From Oscillospiraceae bacterium (GTDB taxonomy: Bacteria > Bacillota > Clostridia > Oscillospirales > Ruminococcaceae), in the NCBI GenBank assembly GCA_015067215.1, contig SVMW01000002.1, positions 1 to 64,000 on the forward strand: 64,000 nt of DNA, given 5' to 3'. The notes under the pieces are model-generated. The model was not told where the DNA came from. It saw only the letters and a list, made by a program, of their open reading frames with translations, and searched no databases. Position 1 is the first letter of the stretch. Each line of letters opens with the position of its first letter. A program made the translations under genes and the position numbers. Below are positions 32,239 through 40,765 of the stretch, one piece after another.

Positions 32239-33570
32239 TTACAGGTTGCGATTATCGATTACTCGTTTTGCTTTGCCTTCACTTCTCTGGATAGATTTAG
32301 GTTCACAAAGTTTAACTTTAACAGCTATGCCGAGAGACTGTTTGAGTGCACTTTCAATTTTATTTTTGAGAGCTTCAAGTTTACGGATTTCGTCGGAGAA
32401 GTATTTTTCGTCAACTTCAACCATAACAGTAAGAACATCAAGGTTGTTTTCGCGGTCAATAACCATCATATAGTGTGGTGCAACACCTTCACCGACAGAC
32501 AGAAGTGTAGCTTCAACCTGAGTAGGGAATACGTTAACGCCACGGATAACTTTCATATCGTCTGTACGTCCCTTGAATTTCTGTATACGTGGCAGTGTTC
32601 TGCCGCATTCGCATTTTTCGTGTTCAATGCTTGTAAGGTCTTTTGTTCTGTAACGGATAAGCGGCATACCTTCTTTGGAAAGGGTTGTGAAAACAAGTTC
32701 ACCTGTTTCGCCGTCTGCACAAGGTGTGTGGTCAACAGGGTTCAGCACTTCAGGATAGAAATGGTCTTCGTAAACATGAAGACCTTTGTGGTGAATACAG
32801 TCACATGCAACACCGGGGCCTGTAATTTCACACAGACCGTAAATATCAAAACAGTTTACATTGAGAGTATCTTCAATCTGATGGCGCATTTCGTCTGTCC
32901 ATGGCTCTGCACCATTTATGCCGACTTTAAGCTGAAGACGGTCTACAATGCCTGCTTCTTTAGCTGCTTCAGCAAGGTACATAGCATAGGAAGGTGTGCA
33001 GGCAAATGCTGTTGCACCAAAGTCTTCCATACACATAAGCTGACGCTGTGTATTGCCTGATGACATCGGAATTGCCATACAGCCCAGTGCACGTGCACCA
33101 AGGTCAATGCCCATACCGCCTGTAAAAAGACCATAGCCATAACAAACATGAAGTTTGTCTTCTTCAGTAATACCGGCCATTGTCAGGGCTCTTGCCACAC
33201 ATTCGCCCCATACATCAACGTCTTTTTCTGTGTAGGAAGCAAGGGTAAGTTTGCCTGTTGTGCCGGATGTGCCCTGTACTCGGGCAATTTTGCTCTGTGG
33301 AACAGCAAGGAGACCAAACGGATAGTTTTCTCTCAGATCTTCTTTTGTCGTGAACGGAAGTTTTGTGATGTCATCAATGCTCTTGATATCTTCGGGTTTA
33401 ACACCTGCTTCATCCATTTTTTTTCGGTAGAAAGCTACATTTTCATAAACGTTTTTAACCTGTTTTACAAGTCGTTCACTCTGCAGTGCTTTCATCTCTT
33501 CGCGGCTCATACACTCAATTTCGGGGTCGCGGATTTTTTCTGACCAGTTTTCCAAAGATACTTTTGCCAT
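32239..33570 (-). CDS. paaK: phenylacetate-CoA ligase (aryl-acid CoA ligase)
   Basis: A 443-residue AMP-forming ligase of PaaK length. The ATP-binding loop is VQGTSGTTGKLTLASYTEKD (about residues 90-110). Other signatures are YGYGLFTGGMGIDLGARALG, FDIYGLCEITGPGVA near 235, and RTDDMKVIRGVNVFPTQVE in the mobile C-terminal domain. It forms aryl- or acyl-CoA from acid, ATP and CoA, or in fermenting anaerobes may run with the ferredoxin oxidoreductase to balance CoA thioesters from aromatic amino acids. In an operon with iorA and iorB upstream and an ACT protein downstream. Confidence 0.93.
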   Translation of the reverse strand: MAKVSLENWSEKIRDPEIECMSREEMKALQSERLVKQVKNVYENVAFYRKKMDEAGVKPEDIKSIDDITKLPFTTKEDLRENYPFGLLAVPQSKIARVQGTSGTTGKLTLASYTEKDVDVWGECVARALTMAGITEEDKLHVCYGYGLFTGGMGIDLGARALGCMAIPMSSGNTQRQLMCMEDFGATAFACTPSYAMYLAEAAKEAGIVDRLQLKVGINGAEPWTDEMRHQIEDTLNVNCFDIYGLCEITGPGVACDCIHHKGLHVYEDHFYPEVLNPVDHTPCADGETGELVFTTLSKEGMPLIRYRTKDLTSIEHEKCECGRTLPRIQKFKGRTDDMKVIRGVNVFPTQVEATLLSVGEGVAPHYMMVIDRENNLDVLTVMVEVDEKYFSDEIRKLEALKNKIESALKQSLGIAVKVKLCEPKSIQRSEGKAKRVIDNRNL

Positions 33571-33606
33571 TTTTCTTTTCCTCTTTTCGTTTTTATCAAA
33601 GCGAGC

Positions 33607-34185
33607 CTAGTCTGTTGCCAAATTATAACCCACATTAAATGCTGTTTTATTAATCTCTACTGTTTTGGAAGGTACAGTGCTTTCAATAACACTGTGCCAC
33701 TCTTCGATGGAAAAATCCATATGTTGTGCTGCAGCACCAAGAACAACGAGGTTAAATGTTCTTGGATTGCCCAGTTTTTTGGCTTCATCCATTGCGTTTA
33801 CAGAATATACATTATGTTCTTTTTTCAGATTTTCAATTATGTTTTCGGGATATTCGGCTGTGCCGATAACAACGGGCATTGGGTCAATACGCCAGTCATT
33901 TACAATAATAACACCATCTTTTTTAAGAAAATGTGCATATCTCAGTGCTTCAAGCTTTTCAAAAGCGATAATTACATCTGCCTGTCCTTCTTCCACAATA
34001 GGTTCATATACATTTTCGCCATAGCGTACAAAGGTTACAACACTGCCGCCACGCTGTGCCATGCCGTGAACTTCGGAAAGTTTGACATCATATCCTGCAC
34101 CGATTGCAAGCCCGCCAAGTATGCGGCTTGTAAGGAGAGTGCCCTGTCCGCCAACGCCGACTATCATAATATTTTTTGCTGCCAT
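33607..34185 (-). CDS. iorB: indolepyruvate:ferredoxin oxidoreductase, beta subunit
   Basis: A 192-residue protein with the pyruvate:ferredoxin oxidoreductase gamma-type domain: IMIVGVGGQGTLLTSRILGGLA at the N-terminus and EVHGMAQRGGSVVTFVRYG near residue 40. It completes the two-subunit IorAB enzyme, which oxidatively decarboxylates aryl pyruvates (from Trp, Phe, Tyr) to aryl-acetyl-CoA while reducing ferredoxin. It starts 4 bases after the iorA stop. Confidence 0.93.
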   Translation of the reverse strand: MAAKNIMIVGVGGQGTLLTSRILGGLAIGAGYDVKLSEVHGMAQRGGSVVTFVRYGENVYEPIVEEGQADVIIAFEKLEALRYAHFLKKDGVIIVNDWRIDPMPVVIGTAEYPENIIENLKKEHNVYSVNAMDEAKKLGNPRTFNLVVLGAAAQHMDFSIEEWHSVIESTVPSKTVEINKTAFNVGYNLATD

Positions 34186-34189
34186 ATTG

Positions 34190-35938
34190 TCAACCCTCCT
34201 TAACCAGTTCTATTGCACCGAATTTGCACAGTTTTGCACAAAGACCGCAGCCGGTACACATTGTGTCATCAATTTTTACAGTTCCGTCGGACTGCTTTGT
34301 AATTGCAGGACATCCCGGTTTAAGGCACAGGCCGCATTTTTTGCATTTTTCGCTGTCTGCAATACAAACAGGTTTTTTACCTTTTGTCAGCAGAACACAG
34401 GGTGTTTTGGTTATGATAACGGAAACTTCATCTTTTTCCTGTTCTTCTTTTATTGTTTTTTCAAGCAGTTCAAGGTCAAATGCGTTTACACTGAATACGT
34501 TTTTAACACCGATAGCCTTGCAAAGCCCTTCAATATCAATAGCATATGCAGCATCACCCTGTAAGGTTTTGCCTGTTGCAGCGTGGTCCTGATGTCCTGT
34601 CATACCTGTGGTGGAGTTATCCATAATAATAACAGTGCCGCTGGCGTTGTTATATACCATATTCATCAGGCTGTTTACGCCTGTGTGCATAAAGGTGGAG
34701 TCCCCGATAACAGCAACCCATTCTTTTATAAATTCCTTGCCTTTTGCTTTTTCCATGCCGTGAAGGCTGGAGATGCTTGACCCCATACATACAGTGGTGT
34801 CAATAACACTTAGCGGAGCAACAGCCCCCAGTGTGTAACATCCGATATCACCTGCGGCATGCAGTCCGATTTTTTTAATTACATGGAAAACGCTGCGGTG
34901 AGGACAGCCCGGGCAGAGAATAGGTGGTCTGCCAGGAGCCTGTGCAGGCTGTGATATGTAAGTATCTTCTCCGAGGACGGCTTTTTTTATCATGTTGGCA
35001 CTGTATTCGCCAAGCACGGTAAAAAGTTCCTTGCCGTAAACTTCAATACCCCAGGATTTAACCTGCTCTTCGATTACAGGGTCAAGTTCCTCTATAATAT
35101 AAAGTTTGTCAACTTTTGATGCGAAATCACATATGAGCTCTTTAGGAAGAGGATTTACCATGCCAAGTTTTAAAACAGATGCATCAGGCAAAGCTTCCTT
35201 TACATACTGATAAGGGATACCGCTTGTGATAACCCCGATTTCAGTACCGGCCATTTCAATTTTATTTATCGGCATAGTGTTTGCAGCCTGCGCAAGTTCA
35301 GCATTGCACTGTTCTATTACAGCGTGACGGGGTTTTGCGTTGTTTGGCATCATAACAGTTTTGCTGATGTTTTTTACATATGGCCTGTCAGCATCTGTAC
35401 AAGGTTCGCACAGTTCCACAATACCCTGAGAATGTGCAAGTCTTGTTGTTATACGCAATACAACAGGTCGGTCAAATTTTTCGCTTATTTCAAAAGCAAG
35501 CTTTGTAAATTCCTTTGCTTCTGCACTGTCAGCAGGTTCCAGCACAGGCAGTTTTGCTGCACGGGCAACCATTCTTGTGTCCTGTTCGTTCTGGCTGCTG
35601 TAAAGCCCCGGGTCATCAGCAACAACAAAAACAAGTCCACCGTTTACACCTATGTATGAAATGCTGTAAACAGGGTCAGCAGCCACGTTGAAACCAACAT
35701 GTTTCATACATGCCATAGCACGGCTGCCTGCTATTGAAGCGCCAAGGGCGACTTCTGCTGCAACCTTTTCATTAGGGGACCATTCACAGTAAAGGCTATC
35801 CTTGTACTGTACAAGATATTCGCTTATTTCTGTGCTTGGAGTGCCGGGATAAGCTGCAGAAACCTTTACACCTGCTTCATAAGCGCCGCGTGCAATAGCC
35901 TCATTGCCAAGCATAATAACTTTTTTTGTCTGTGCCAT
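34190..35938 (-). CDS. iorA: indolepyruvate:ferredoxin oxidoreductase, alpha subunit
   Basis: A 582-residue thiamine-diphosphate enzyme. The N-terminal pyrimidine domain begins LGNEAIARGAYEAGVKVSAAYPGTPSTEI; the PP domain is near residue 345 onward with CPGCPHRSVFHVIKK and GDSTFMHTGVNSLMNMVYN. The C-terminus carries two 4Fe-4S motifs (CKKCGLCLKPGCP and CTGCGLCAKLC). With IorB it converts indolepyruvate, phenylpyruvate or 4-hydroxyphenylpyruvate and CoA to acyl-CoA, CO2 and reduced ferredoxin. First gene of the ior-paaK-ACT operon; the RBS is GAAAGGA, 9 bases from ATG. Confidence 0.95.
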   Translation of the reverse strand: MAQTKKVIMLGNEAIARGAYEAGVKVSAAYPGTPSTEISEYLVQYKDSLYCEWSPNEKVAAEVALGASIAGSRAMACMKHVGFNVAADPVYSISYIGVNGGLVFVVADDPGLYSSQNEQDTRMVARAAKLPVLEPADSAEAKEFTKLAFEISEKFDRPVVLRITTRLAHSQGIVELCEPCTDADRPYVKNISKTVMMPNNAKPRHAVIEQCNAELAQAANTMPINKIEMAGTEIGVITSGIPYQYVKEALPDASVLKLGMVNPLPKELICDFASKVDKLYIIEELDPVIEEQVKSWGIEVYGKELFTVLGEYSANMIKKAVLGEDTYISQPAQAPGRPPILCPGCPHRSVFHVIKKIGLHAAGDIGCYTLGAVAPLSVIDTTVCMGSSISSLHGMEKAKGKEFIKEWVAVIGDSTFMHTGVNSLMNMVYNNASGTVIIMDNSTTGMTGHQDHAATGKTLQGDAAYAIDIEGLCKAIGVKNVFSVNAFDLELLEKTIKEEQEKDEVSVIITKTPCVLLTKGKKPVCIADSEKCKKCGLCLKPGCPAITKQSDGTVKIDDTMCTGCGLCAKLCKFGAIELVKEG

Positions 35939-36064
35939 AACGGTTAATCCTTTCGGAAATAAGATTATATTTCAATTACTCTGCAATTTTATTTCAAATA
36001 AACGGGATGATAGTTTATAAATAAATATATCATATTTATTCGTAAAAATAAATAAAATACACCA

Positions 36065-36089
36065 AATATTCACTTTTGATGTGAATATT
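36065..36089. promoter_or_regulatory. inverted repeat AATATTCAC-N7-GTGAATATT
   Basis: Perfect 9-base arms with a 7-base spacer, 127 bases upstream of iorA. The dyad symmetry without a T run suggests a transcription factor site rather than a terminator; the regulator is unknown. Confidence 0.45.
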
Positions 36090-36485
36090 ATTTCGTGATG
36101 TTTAATCTGTGAAGAAAATTGATTTTAGACAATTAAATATATAATAATATGTACATATAATTCTGATTATAATTTTACATCAGAAGATATTATGTGTAAA
36201 TGAAACATATGTTGTTTTTTGGGCGGAAATATGTAAATTTGGTGCAGGCTATTGAAAAATGTGCAAAAATCAAGTCCATATGAATTCAAAGAATCTGCAT
36301 ATCAGACCAATAAGACGGAAAGGATTTGCAAATGCTTAATATTTCACAAAAAGTTAAAGTTGATATTATCTGATGGAAGCATTAACAACAAAACGTTTTA
36401 AAAGATAAAGATAAATGTGTACAACATCAACAAAAAATACCCCCCAAAACATTGTTAATTTTTTAATTTGGCAAAAAAACAAATA

Positions 36486-36515
36486 TTGACCGTAATTTGT
36501 AAGATAAGGTATAAT
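36486..36515 (+). promoter_or_regulatory. promoter of the AraC/dehydrogenase operon
   Basis: TTGACC and a perfect TATAAT are separated by 18 bases, about 90 bases upstream of the AraC start codon. Confidence 0.65.
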
Positions 36516-36605
36516 TATATATGAAAATCTGCATATTTCAATGTTTTGATATGTGCTAATATTTAGGTGTGACAATTTTATTATAGAGGGAAGGGACTGT
36601 TCGGT

Positions 36606-37364
36606 ATGGCATTTATATCAGGGTACATAGTGAATGCACAGCAAAAAGTAAATGACTATCTGCACAGTCACGGACATATCATTATTGTAATTTCGGGTTC
36701 ATGTGATGTCTGCTTTGAAAATCAGCAGCATAGCCTTACACCAAAATACACCTGCTTTATTCCTCCTAATACGGCACATACATTGGAGTGTACAGGCAGT
36801 GTGCTGGTGCTTGATGTTCCGGAAGAGATGATAAAAGCTATTGACCTTGTTTTTCTTACTGAAAATTCCATACTGGAAATCAACGAAAACTTGGCTCCGC
36901 TTATCACTCTTATAAGGTACGAGGTGGAAAACCGCAATTTCACCAACAATGAATCACTCAGATATCTTTATTATTATCTGTATGACAAGTTTGTTGAACA
37001 GTATCGTCTGCCGTCATTACAGTATATACACGAAAACTATGCTGATGACATCAGCATTACAAAACTGGCTGCAATAGAAAACTACAATGTTTCTTATTTT
37101 ACAAGCTGGTTCAAGAAAAAAACAGGGTGCGTACCCAGTGATTATTTAAAAATAGTCCGTATTGAAAAAGCCAAAGAAATTCTGACAACAACACGTTACA
37201 GGGTAATTGATGTGGCTTTGCAGGTCGGCTATAAAGACAGTTCTGCGTTTATACGTGCTTTCAGCGGGTTGGTAGGGATGACCCCGAACCAGTATCGCCG
37301 TCTGGCACTTGATAATAAAAACAGAGCAAATAAATCATTAACAAGAAAGGAAGGAGAAGTATGA
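36606..37364 (+). CDS. AraC-family regulator with cupin-type sensor
   Basis: A 252-residue regulator. Residues 1-85 are a cupin-like sensing domain (HSHGHIIIVISGSCDVCFENQQHSLTPK, FIPPNTAHTLECTGSVLVLDVP). The last 110 residues are the AraC DNA-binding domain (ISITKLAAIENYNVSYFTSWFKKKTGCVPSDYLK and RVIDVALQVGYKDSSAFIRAFSGLVGMTPNQYRR). Its stop overlaps the start of the next gene (ATGA), so it is part of the dehydrogenase operon and probably controls it in response to an amino acid or other small substrate. GAGGGAAGG lies about 11 bases before the ATG. Confidence 0.88.
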   Translation: MAFISGYIVNAQQKVNDYLHSHGHIIIVISGSCDVCFENQQHSLTPKYTCFIPPNTAHTLECTGSVLVLDVPEEMIKAIDLVFLTENSILEINENLAPLITLIRYEVENRNFTNNESLRYLYYYLYDKFVEQYRLPSLQYIHENYADDISITKLAAIENYNVSYFTSWFKKKTGCVPSDYLKIVRIEKAKEILTTTRYRVIDVALQVGYKDSSAFIRAFSGLVGMTPNQYRRLALDNKNRANKSLTRKEGEV

Positions 37365-37672
37365 GACTTCAAGAACACCCCATCTTAGAATTTAACAGAG
37401 GGGAAAAAGTTACTTTCTACTACAACGGTCAGGAAGTTGTAGGCTACACAGAGGAAACAATTGCTGCAGCTCTCCACGCAGCAGGCGTTCGCACACTTGG
37501 CCACAGCCCTGAACTGCACAGACCAAGAGGCTTGTTCTGTGCTATCGGTAACTGTTCTTCCTGCTTTATGACAGTTGACGGTCAGCCTAACGTTCGCGTT
37601 TGCGTAACAAAGGTAAAAGCAGGCATGAAAGTGGAAGAACAGAAAGGAAAGGGGGTTATCCAGGATGATTAG
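37361..37672 (+). CDS. (2Fe-2S) subunit of an amino-acid-type dehydrogenase
   Basis: A 103-residue plant-type ferredoxin-like subunit. The cluster ligands are in GLFCAIGNCSSCFMTVDGQPNVRVCVTKVK (CxxxxCxxC...C). The strand GEKVTFYYNGQEVVGYTEETIAAALHAAGV is typical of the gamma/HcnA-like N-terminal domain of dye-linked proline, octopine or sarcosine dehydrogenases and of sarcosine oxidase alpha. In larger enzymes this domain is fused to the FAD subunit encoded next; here it is separate. Overlaps the AraC stop and the next start. Confidence 0.88.
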   Translation: MRLQEHPILEFNRGEKVTFYYNGQEVVGYTEETIAAALHAAGVRTLGHSPELHRPRGLFCAIGNCSSCFMTVDGQPNVRVCVTKVKAGMKVEEQKGKGVIQDD

Positions 37673-38771
37673 AGATGTAGAAGTTCTCGTTATTGGCGGC
37701 GGTCCTGCTGGCTTGTGCGCAGCAACAGCAGCAGCTTCTCTTGGTGCAAAAGTTCTCGTTTGTGAAAGAGACGATGTACCAGGCGGTCAGCTTGTAAAAC
37801 AGACACATAAATTCTTTGGTTCCGAAAAACAGTATGCAGGCGACCGTGGTATTCACATTGGTCAGATGCTTGTTGAAAATGCAGTTAATGACCCTAACAT
37901 CGAAATCTGGACAGATTCAACAGTTCTCGGCATCTACGAAGATGGTATCGTAACAGTTCTCGTAGGTGAAAAACATGTTAAAGTTAACCCTAAGAAAATC
38001 ATTGTTGCAACAGGTGCATCTGAAAAATTCCTTGCATTCCCTGGCAATGACCTCCCAGGCATCTATGGCGCAGGTGCTGTACAGACACTGATGAACGTTG
38101 CAGGTGTAAAACCTGCTGAAAGAGTACTTATGGTTGGTGCAGGTAACATTGGTCTTATTGTTTCTTACCAGCTTATGCAGGCAGGCGTTGAAATCGCAGC
38201 TGTTCTCGAAGCAGGTCCAAGAATCGGCGGTTACCTTGTACACGCTTCCAAAATTGCACGTGCAGGCGTGCCAATTCTTACAAGACACACAGTTAAAGAA
38301 GCTTATGGTGACGGTAAACTTGAAGGCGTTATCATCTGTGAACTTGACGAAAAATGGCAGCAGATTCCGGGCACAGAACAGGATATCAAATGTGATACTC
38401 TCTGTCTTGCTGTTGGCCTTTCTCCACTTACAGAACTCTGCTGGCAGGCAGGCTGTGAAATGAGATTTATCCGTGAACTTTCCGGTCACGTGCCACTTAC
38501 AAACGAAAACCTTGAAACAACAGTTGAAGGCATCTATGCAGCAGGCGACGTTTCAGGTGTTGAAGAAGCTTCCTCTGCTATGGTTGAAGGCCGTCTTGCA
38601 GGTTATGCAGCAGCTGAAAGCCTTGGCTACGAAGTTGAAAAAGCAAAAGTGCTCAAAGCTGATGCAGCAGCAGAACTGGCTGAACTGCGTTCAGGCCCTG
38701 CAGGCGAAAGAATTCTTGCAGGTATCAAAAAATCTGAAGCTTTGTATGAAGAAGTGAAGGGAGGAAAATAA
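37665..38771 (+). CDS. FAD/NAD-type alpha subunit of the dehydrogenase
   Basis: A 368-residue flavoprotein with a pyridine-nucleotide-disulphide oxidoreductase fold. The FAD-binding loop GGGPAGLCAATAAASLGAKVLVCERD is at the N-terminus, ATGASEKFLAFPGNDLPGI near residue 110, a second Rossmann loop VGAGNIGLIVSYQLMQAG near 160, and AAGDVSGVEEASSAMVEGRLAG near 290. Relatives are the HcnB/OoxA/PDH-alpha subunits that move electrons between the substrate-oxidising flavin and the iron-sulfur subunits. Overlaps the (2Fe-2S) gene by 8 bases. C-ending codons are prominent. Confidence 0.9.
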   Translation: MIRDVEVLVIGGGPAGLCAATAAASLGAKVLVCERDDVPGGQLVKQTHKFFGSEKQYAGDRGIHIGQMLVENAVNDPNIEIWTDSTVLGIYEDGIVTVLVGEKHVKVNPKKIIVATGASEKFLAFPGNDLPGIYGAGAVQTLMNVAGVKPAERVLMVGAGNIGLIVSYQLMQAGVEIAAVLEAGPRIGGYLVHASKIARAGVPILTRHTVKEAYGDGKLEGVIICELDEKWQQIPGTEQDIKCDTLCLAVGLSPLTELCWQAGCEMRFIRELSGHVPLTNENLETTVEGIYAAGDVSGVEEASSAMVEGRLAGYAAAESLGYEVEKAKVLKADAAAELAELRSGPAGERILAGIKKSEALYEEVKGGK

Positions 38772-38774
38772 GCT

Positions 38775-39278
38775 ATGTTATATCAGAACGGTATTCCTAC
38801 AAAAGAAGATATCATGGGCGTAACTCCTTCCGAGGAACGTTTTGCAAAGGGACCTGTAGCAATCGTTGAATGTTTCCAGAAAATCCCTTGCAACCCATGT
38901 ACAAAAGCATGCGTTAAAAAAGCAATCAAAGTTGAACCTGACATCAACGAGGTTCCTGTAGTTGACTTTGACAGCTGCAACGGTTGTGGTCTGTGCATCA
39001 CAAGATGCCCGGGTCTTGCAATTTTTGTTGTAGACAAAACATACAGCGAAACAGAAGCTCTTGTTAAACTGCCATTTGAATATCTGCCTGTACCACAGAA
39101 AGGTCAGGTTGTTTGCGGTCTTGACCGTGAAGGTAAAGAACTCGGCTGGTTCCCGGTTGTTCAGACATTCTCCGGCGGCAAGAAAAACATGACATGGGTT
39201 ATCAGCCTTGCTGTACCAAAAGAACTTGCTATGGAAGTTCGCAGTATTAAAGTAGGAGGTTATAAAGATGGACAATAA
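38775..39278 (+). CDS. 4Fe-4S ferredoxin subunit of the dehydrogenase
   Basis: A 167-residue protein with two 4Fe-4S-type motifs: CNPCTKACVKKAI (near residue 37) and CNGCGLCITRCPGLAIFVV (near 70). The C-terminal half (GQVVCGLDREGKELGWFPVVQTFSGGKKNM) is of unknown function but conserved with such subunits. It should relay electrons to a soluble ferredoxin or the quinone/Rnf system. It lies 3 bases after the alpha subunit and overlaps the next gene by 11 bases. Confidence 0.88.
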   Translation: MLYQNGIPTKEDIMGVTPSEERFAKGPVAIVECFQKIPCNPCTKACVKKAIKVEPDINEVPVVDFDSCNGCGLCITRCPGLAIFVVDKTYSETEALVKLPFEYLPVPQKGQVVCGLDREGKELGWFPVVQTFSGGKKNMTWVISLAVPKELAMEVRSIKVGGYKDGQ

Positions 39279-39555
39279 CAATACTCTCCTTTGCCGTTGC
39301 GAAGATCTTACAAGAGAAACTATTCTCAAATGCATCGAAGACGGTTATTGCACAATAGATGAAATCAAACGTGTAACACGTGCAGGTATGGGTCCATGTC
39401 AGGGCCGTACATGCCGTATGCTCATTGCACAGGAACTTTCCAACTATTATGGCGTTCCAATGGAAGAAGTCCTCATGACAACATTCCGTCCACCGGTAAA
39501 ACCTATCAGTATGGGTGCACTGGCTGACGCTTATGCGGAAGGAGGCAACGAATAA
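39268..39555 (+). CDS. BFD-like (2Fe-2S) subunit of the dehydrogenase
   Basis: A 95-residue protein with the bacterioferritin-associated-ferredoxin-type fold: CRCEDLTRETILKCIEDG at the N-terminus and RAGMGPCQGRTCRMLIAQ near residue 45, giving CxC...CxxxxC ligands for a (2Fe-2S) cluster. This domain is fused to the C-terminus of the alpha subunit in related dehydrogenases; here it is free. AGGAGG inside the upstream gene precedes its start by 7 bases. Confidence 0.88.
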   Translation: MDNNNTLLCRCEDLTRETILKCIEDGYCTIDEIKRVTRAGMGPCQGRTCRMLIAQELSNYYGVPMEEVLMTTFRPPVKPISMGALADAYAEGGNE

Positions 39556-40700
39556 TGAAAAAAGGCTATGAAGTTATCATCGTAGGCGGCGGTATCGTTG
39601 GCTGTTCAATCGCTTTTGAACTTGCAAAACGCGGTGTTACAGATGTTTTGGTAGTAGAAAAAGGTTACCTCTCCTCAGGTGCAACAGGCCGCTGCGGTGC
39701 AGGTATCCGTCAGCAGTGGGGTTCTGAACTCAATGCCCGCATTGCTCTTGAAAGTACACACATCTTCGAAAACCTTGAAGAATACACAGGCTACAATCAC
39801 AGCGTAGGTCTCCATCAGGGCGGCTACCTCCTTGTAGCATACACAGAAAAAGAATGGGCACAGTTCCAGAAAAACCTTGAAGTTCAGCACAAACTGGGCA
39901 TCGAATCCCGCGCTGTTGACCTTAAAGAAGCCAGAGAAATCGTTCCATACCTCAACACAGACGGTATGTTCGGTGCAACTTTCAACCAGAAAGACGGTCA
40001 CGCAGACCCATTCCACTGCACACAGGCTTATGCACAGGGTGCAAAACGTATGGGTGTTGAATTCCTTACTTACACAGAAGTTACAGGCTTCCGTACAGTA
40101 GGCGGCAACATTGCTGGTGTTGAAACAACAAAAGGCTACTTTGAAGCTAAAAAAGTTATCAACTGTGCAAACGTTTATGCTCCAATGCTTGCAGCAATGG
40201 TTGGCGAAGACATTCCTGTTACATCAGAACGTCATCAGGCTCTCGTAACAGAACCTGTTGCTCCACTGATTGACTGCATGGTTATGTCCTTCCACCGTGG
40301 TTACTATGTACAGCAGACACCACACGGCAGCTTCGTAATGGGTATCGGTCCAAGAGAAGAACCAAGCTTCAACTCCAAATCCAGCTGGCAGTTCCTTGAA
40401 CAGAACTGTGCTATTATGTGTGAAGCACTTCCAATTCTCCGCAAACTCAAAGTTGTTCGTCAGTGGGCAGGTCAGTACGACCTTTCACCTGACCGCAACC
40501 CTGTTATCGATGAAGCAAAAGAAGCAAAAGGCTTCTATTCCGTATGTGGTTTCTCCGGTCACGGCTTCATGGTTGCTCCAAGAGTTGCTATTCTTGTTGC
40601 TAACCACATTACAGGTCAGAGCGATACTATGGATATCAAGATGTTCAGCCAGGAACGTTACAAAACAGGCGAACTCCTTCTTGAACCATCCGTTGTTTAA
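39555..40700 (+). CDS. DAO-family FAD subunit (substrate-oxidising beta subunit)
   Basis: A 381-residue flavoprotein of the D-amino-acid oxidase/sarcosine oxidase beta family. The FAD loop GGGIVGCSIAFELAKRGVTDVLVVEKG is N-terminal, followed by SGATGRCGAGIRQQWGSELNARIALES near residue 38, and the C-terminal FSGHGFMVAPRVAILVANHITG. It should oxidise a secondary or D-amino acid (proline, hydroxyproline, sarcosine or similar) to the imine. It overlaps the BFD gene by one base. With the four preceding genes it forms a complete electron-transferring dehydrogenase; the exact substrate cannot be read from sequence. Confidence 0.9.
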   Translation: MKKGYEVIIVGGGIVGCSIAFELAKRGVTDVLVVEKGYLSSGATGRCGAGIRQQWGSELNARIALESTHIFENLEEYTGYNHSVGLHQGGYLLVAYTEKEWAQFQKNLEVQHKLGIESRAVDLKEAREIVPYLNTDGMFGATFNQKDGHADPFHCTQAYAQGAKRMGVEFLTYTEVTGFRTVGGNIAGVETTKGYFEAKKVINCANVYAPMLAAMVGEDIPVTSERHQALVTEPVAPLIDCMVMSFHRGYYVQQTPHGSFVMGIGPREEPSFNSKSSWQFLEQNCAIMCEALPILRKLKVVRQWAGQYDLSPDRNPVIDEAKEAKGFYSVCGFSGHGFMVAPRVAILVANHITGQSDTMDIKMFSQERYKTGELLLEPSVV

Positions 40701-40719
40701 TCAGTATAATTACAAAACT

Positions 40720-40748
40720 AAAGGCACGTCATATGACGTGCCTTTTTT
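40720..40748 (+). terminator. intrinsic terminator of the dehydrogenase operon
   Basis: AAAGGCACGTCAT and ATGACGTGCCTTT form a nearly loopless 12-13 bp palindrome followed by TTTTTTG, 20 bases after the stop codon. Confidence 0.9.
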
Positions 40749-40765
40749 GTGTTTTAGTTTGATGT

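Larger units (their letters stand above)
35939..36605. other. long AT-rich divergent intergenic region
   Basis: 667 bases between the divergent ior and AraC/dehydrogenase operons, without a plausible coding region. It holds the ior leader, an inverted repeat at 36065, the AraC promoter at 36486 and otherwise very AT-rich DNA. A C-run (ACCCCCCAA, near 36440) is the only GC-rich patch. Such length between two regulated catabolic operons suggests regulator sites, including ones for the AraC protein. Confidence 0.6.

Noticed and set aside
32206-33060. 284-residue plus-strand ORF opposite paaK
   Set aside because: Antisense shadow with low-complexity composition; paaK motifs on the other strand are intact.
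35939-36605. T-box leader upstream of iorA
   Set aside because: No T-box (TGGNACCGCG) sequence, specifier stem or terminator is visible on the minus strand.
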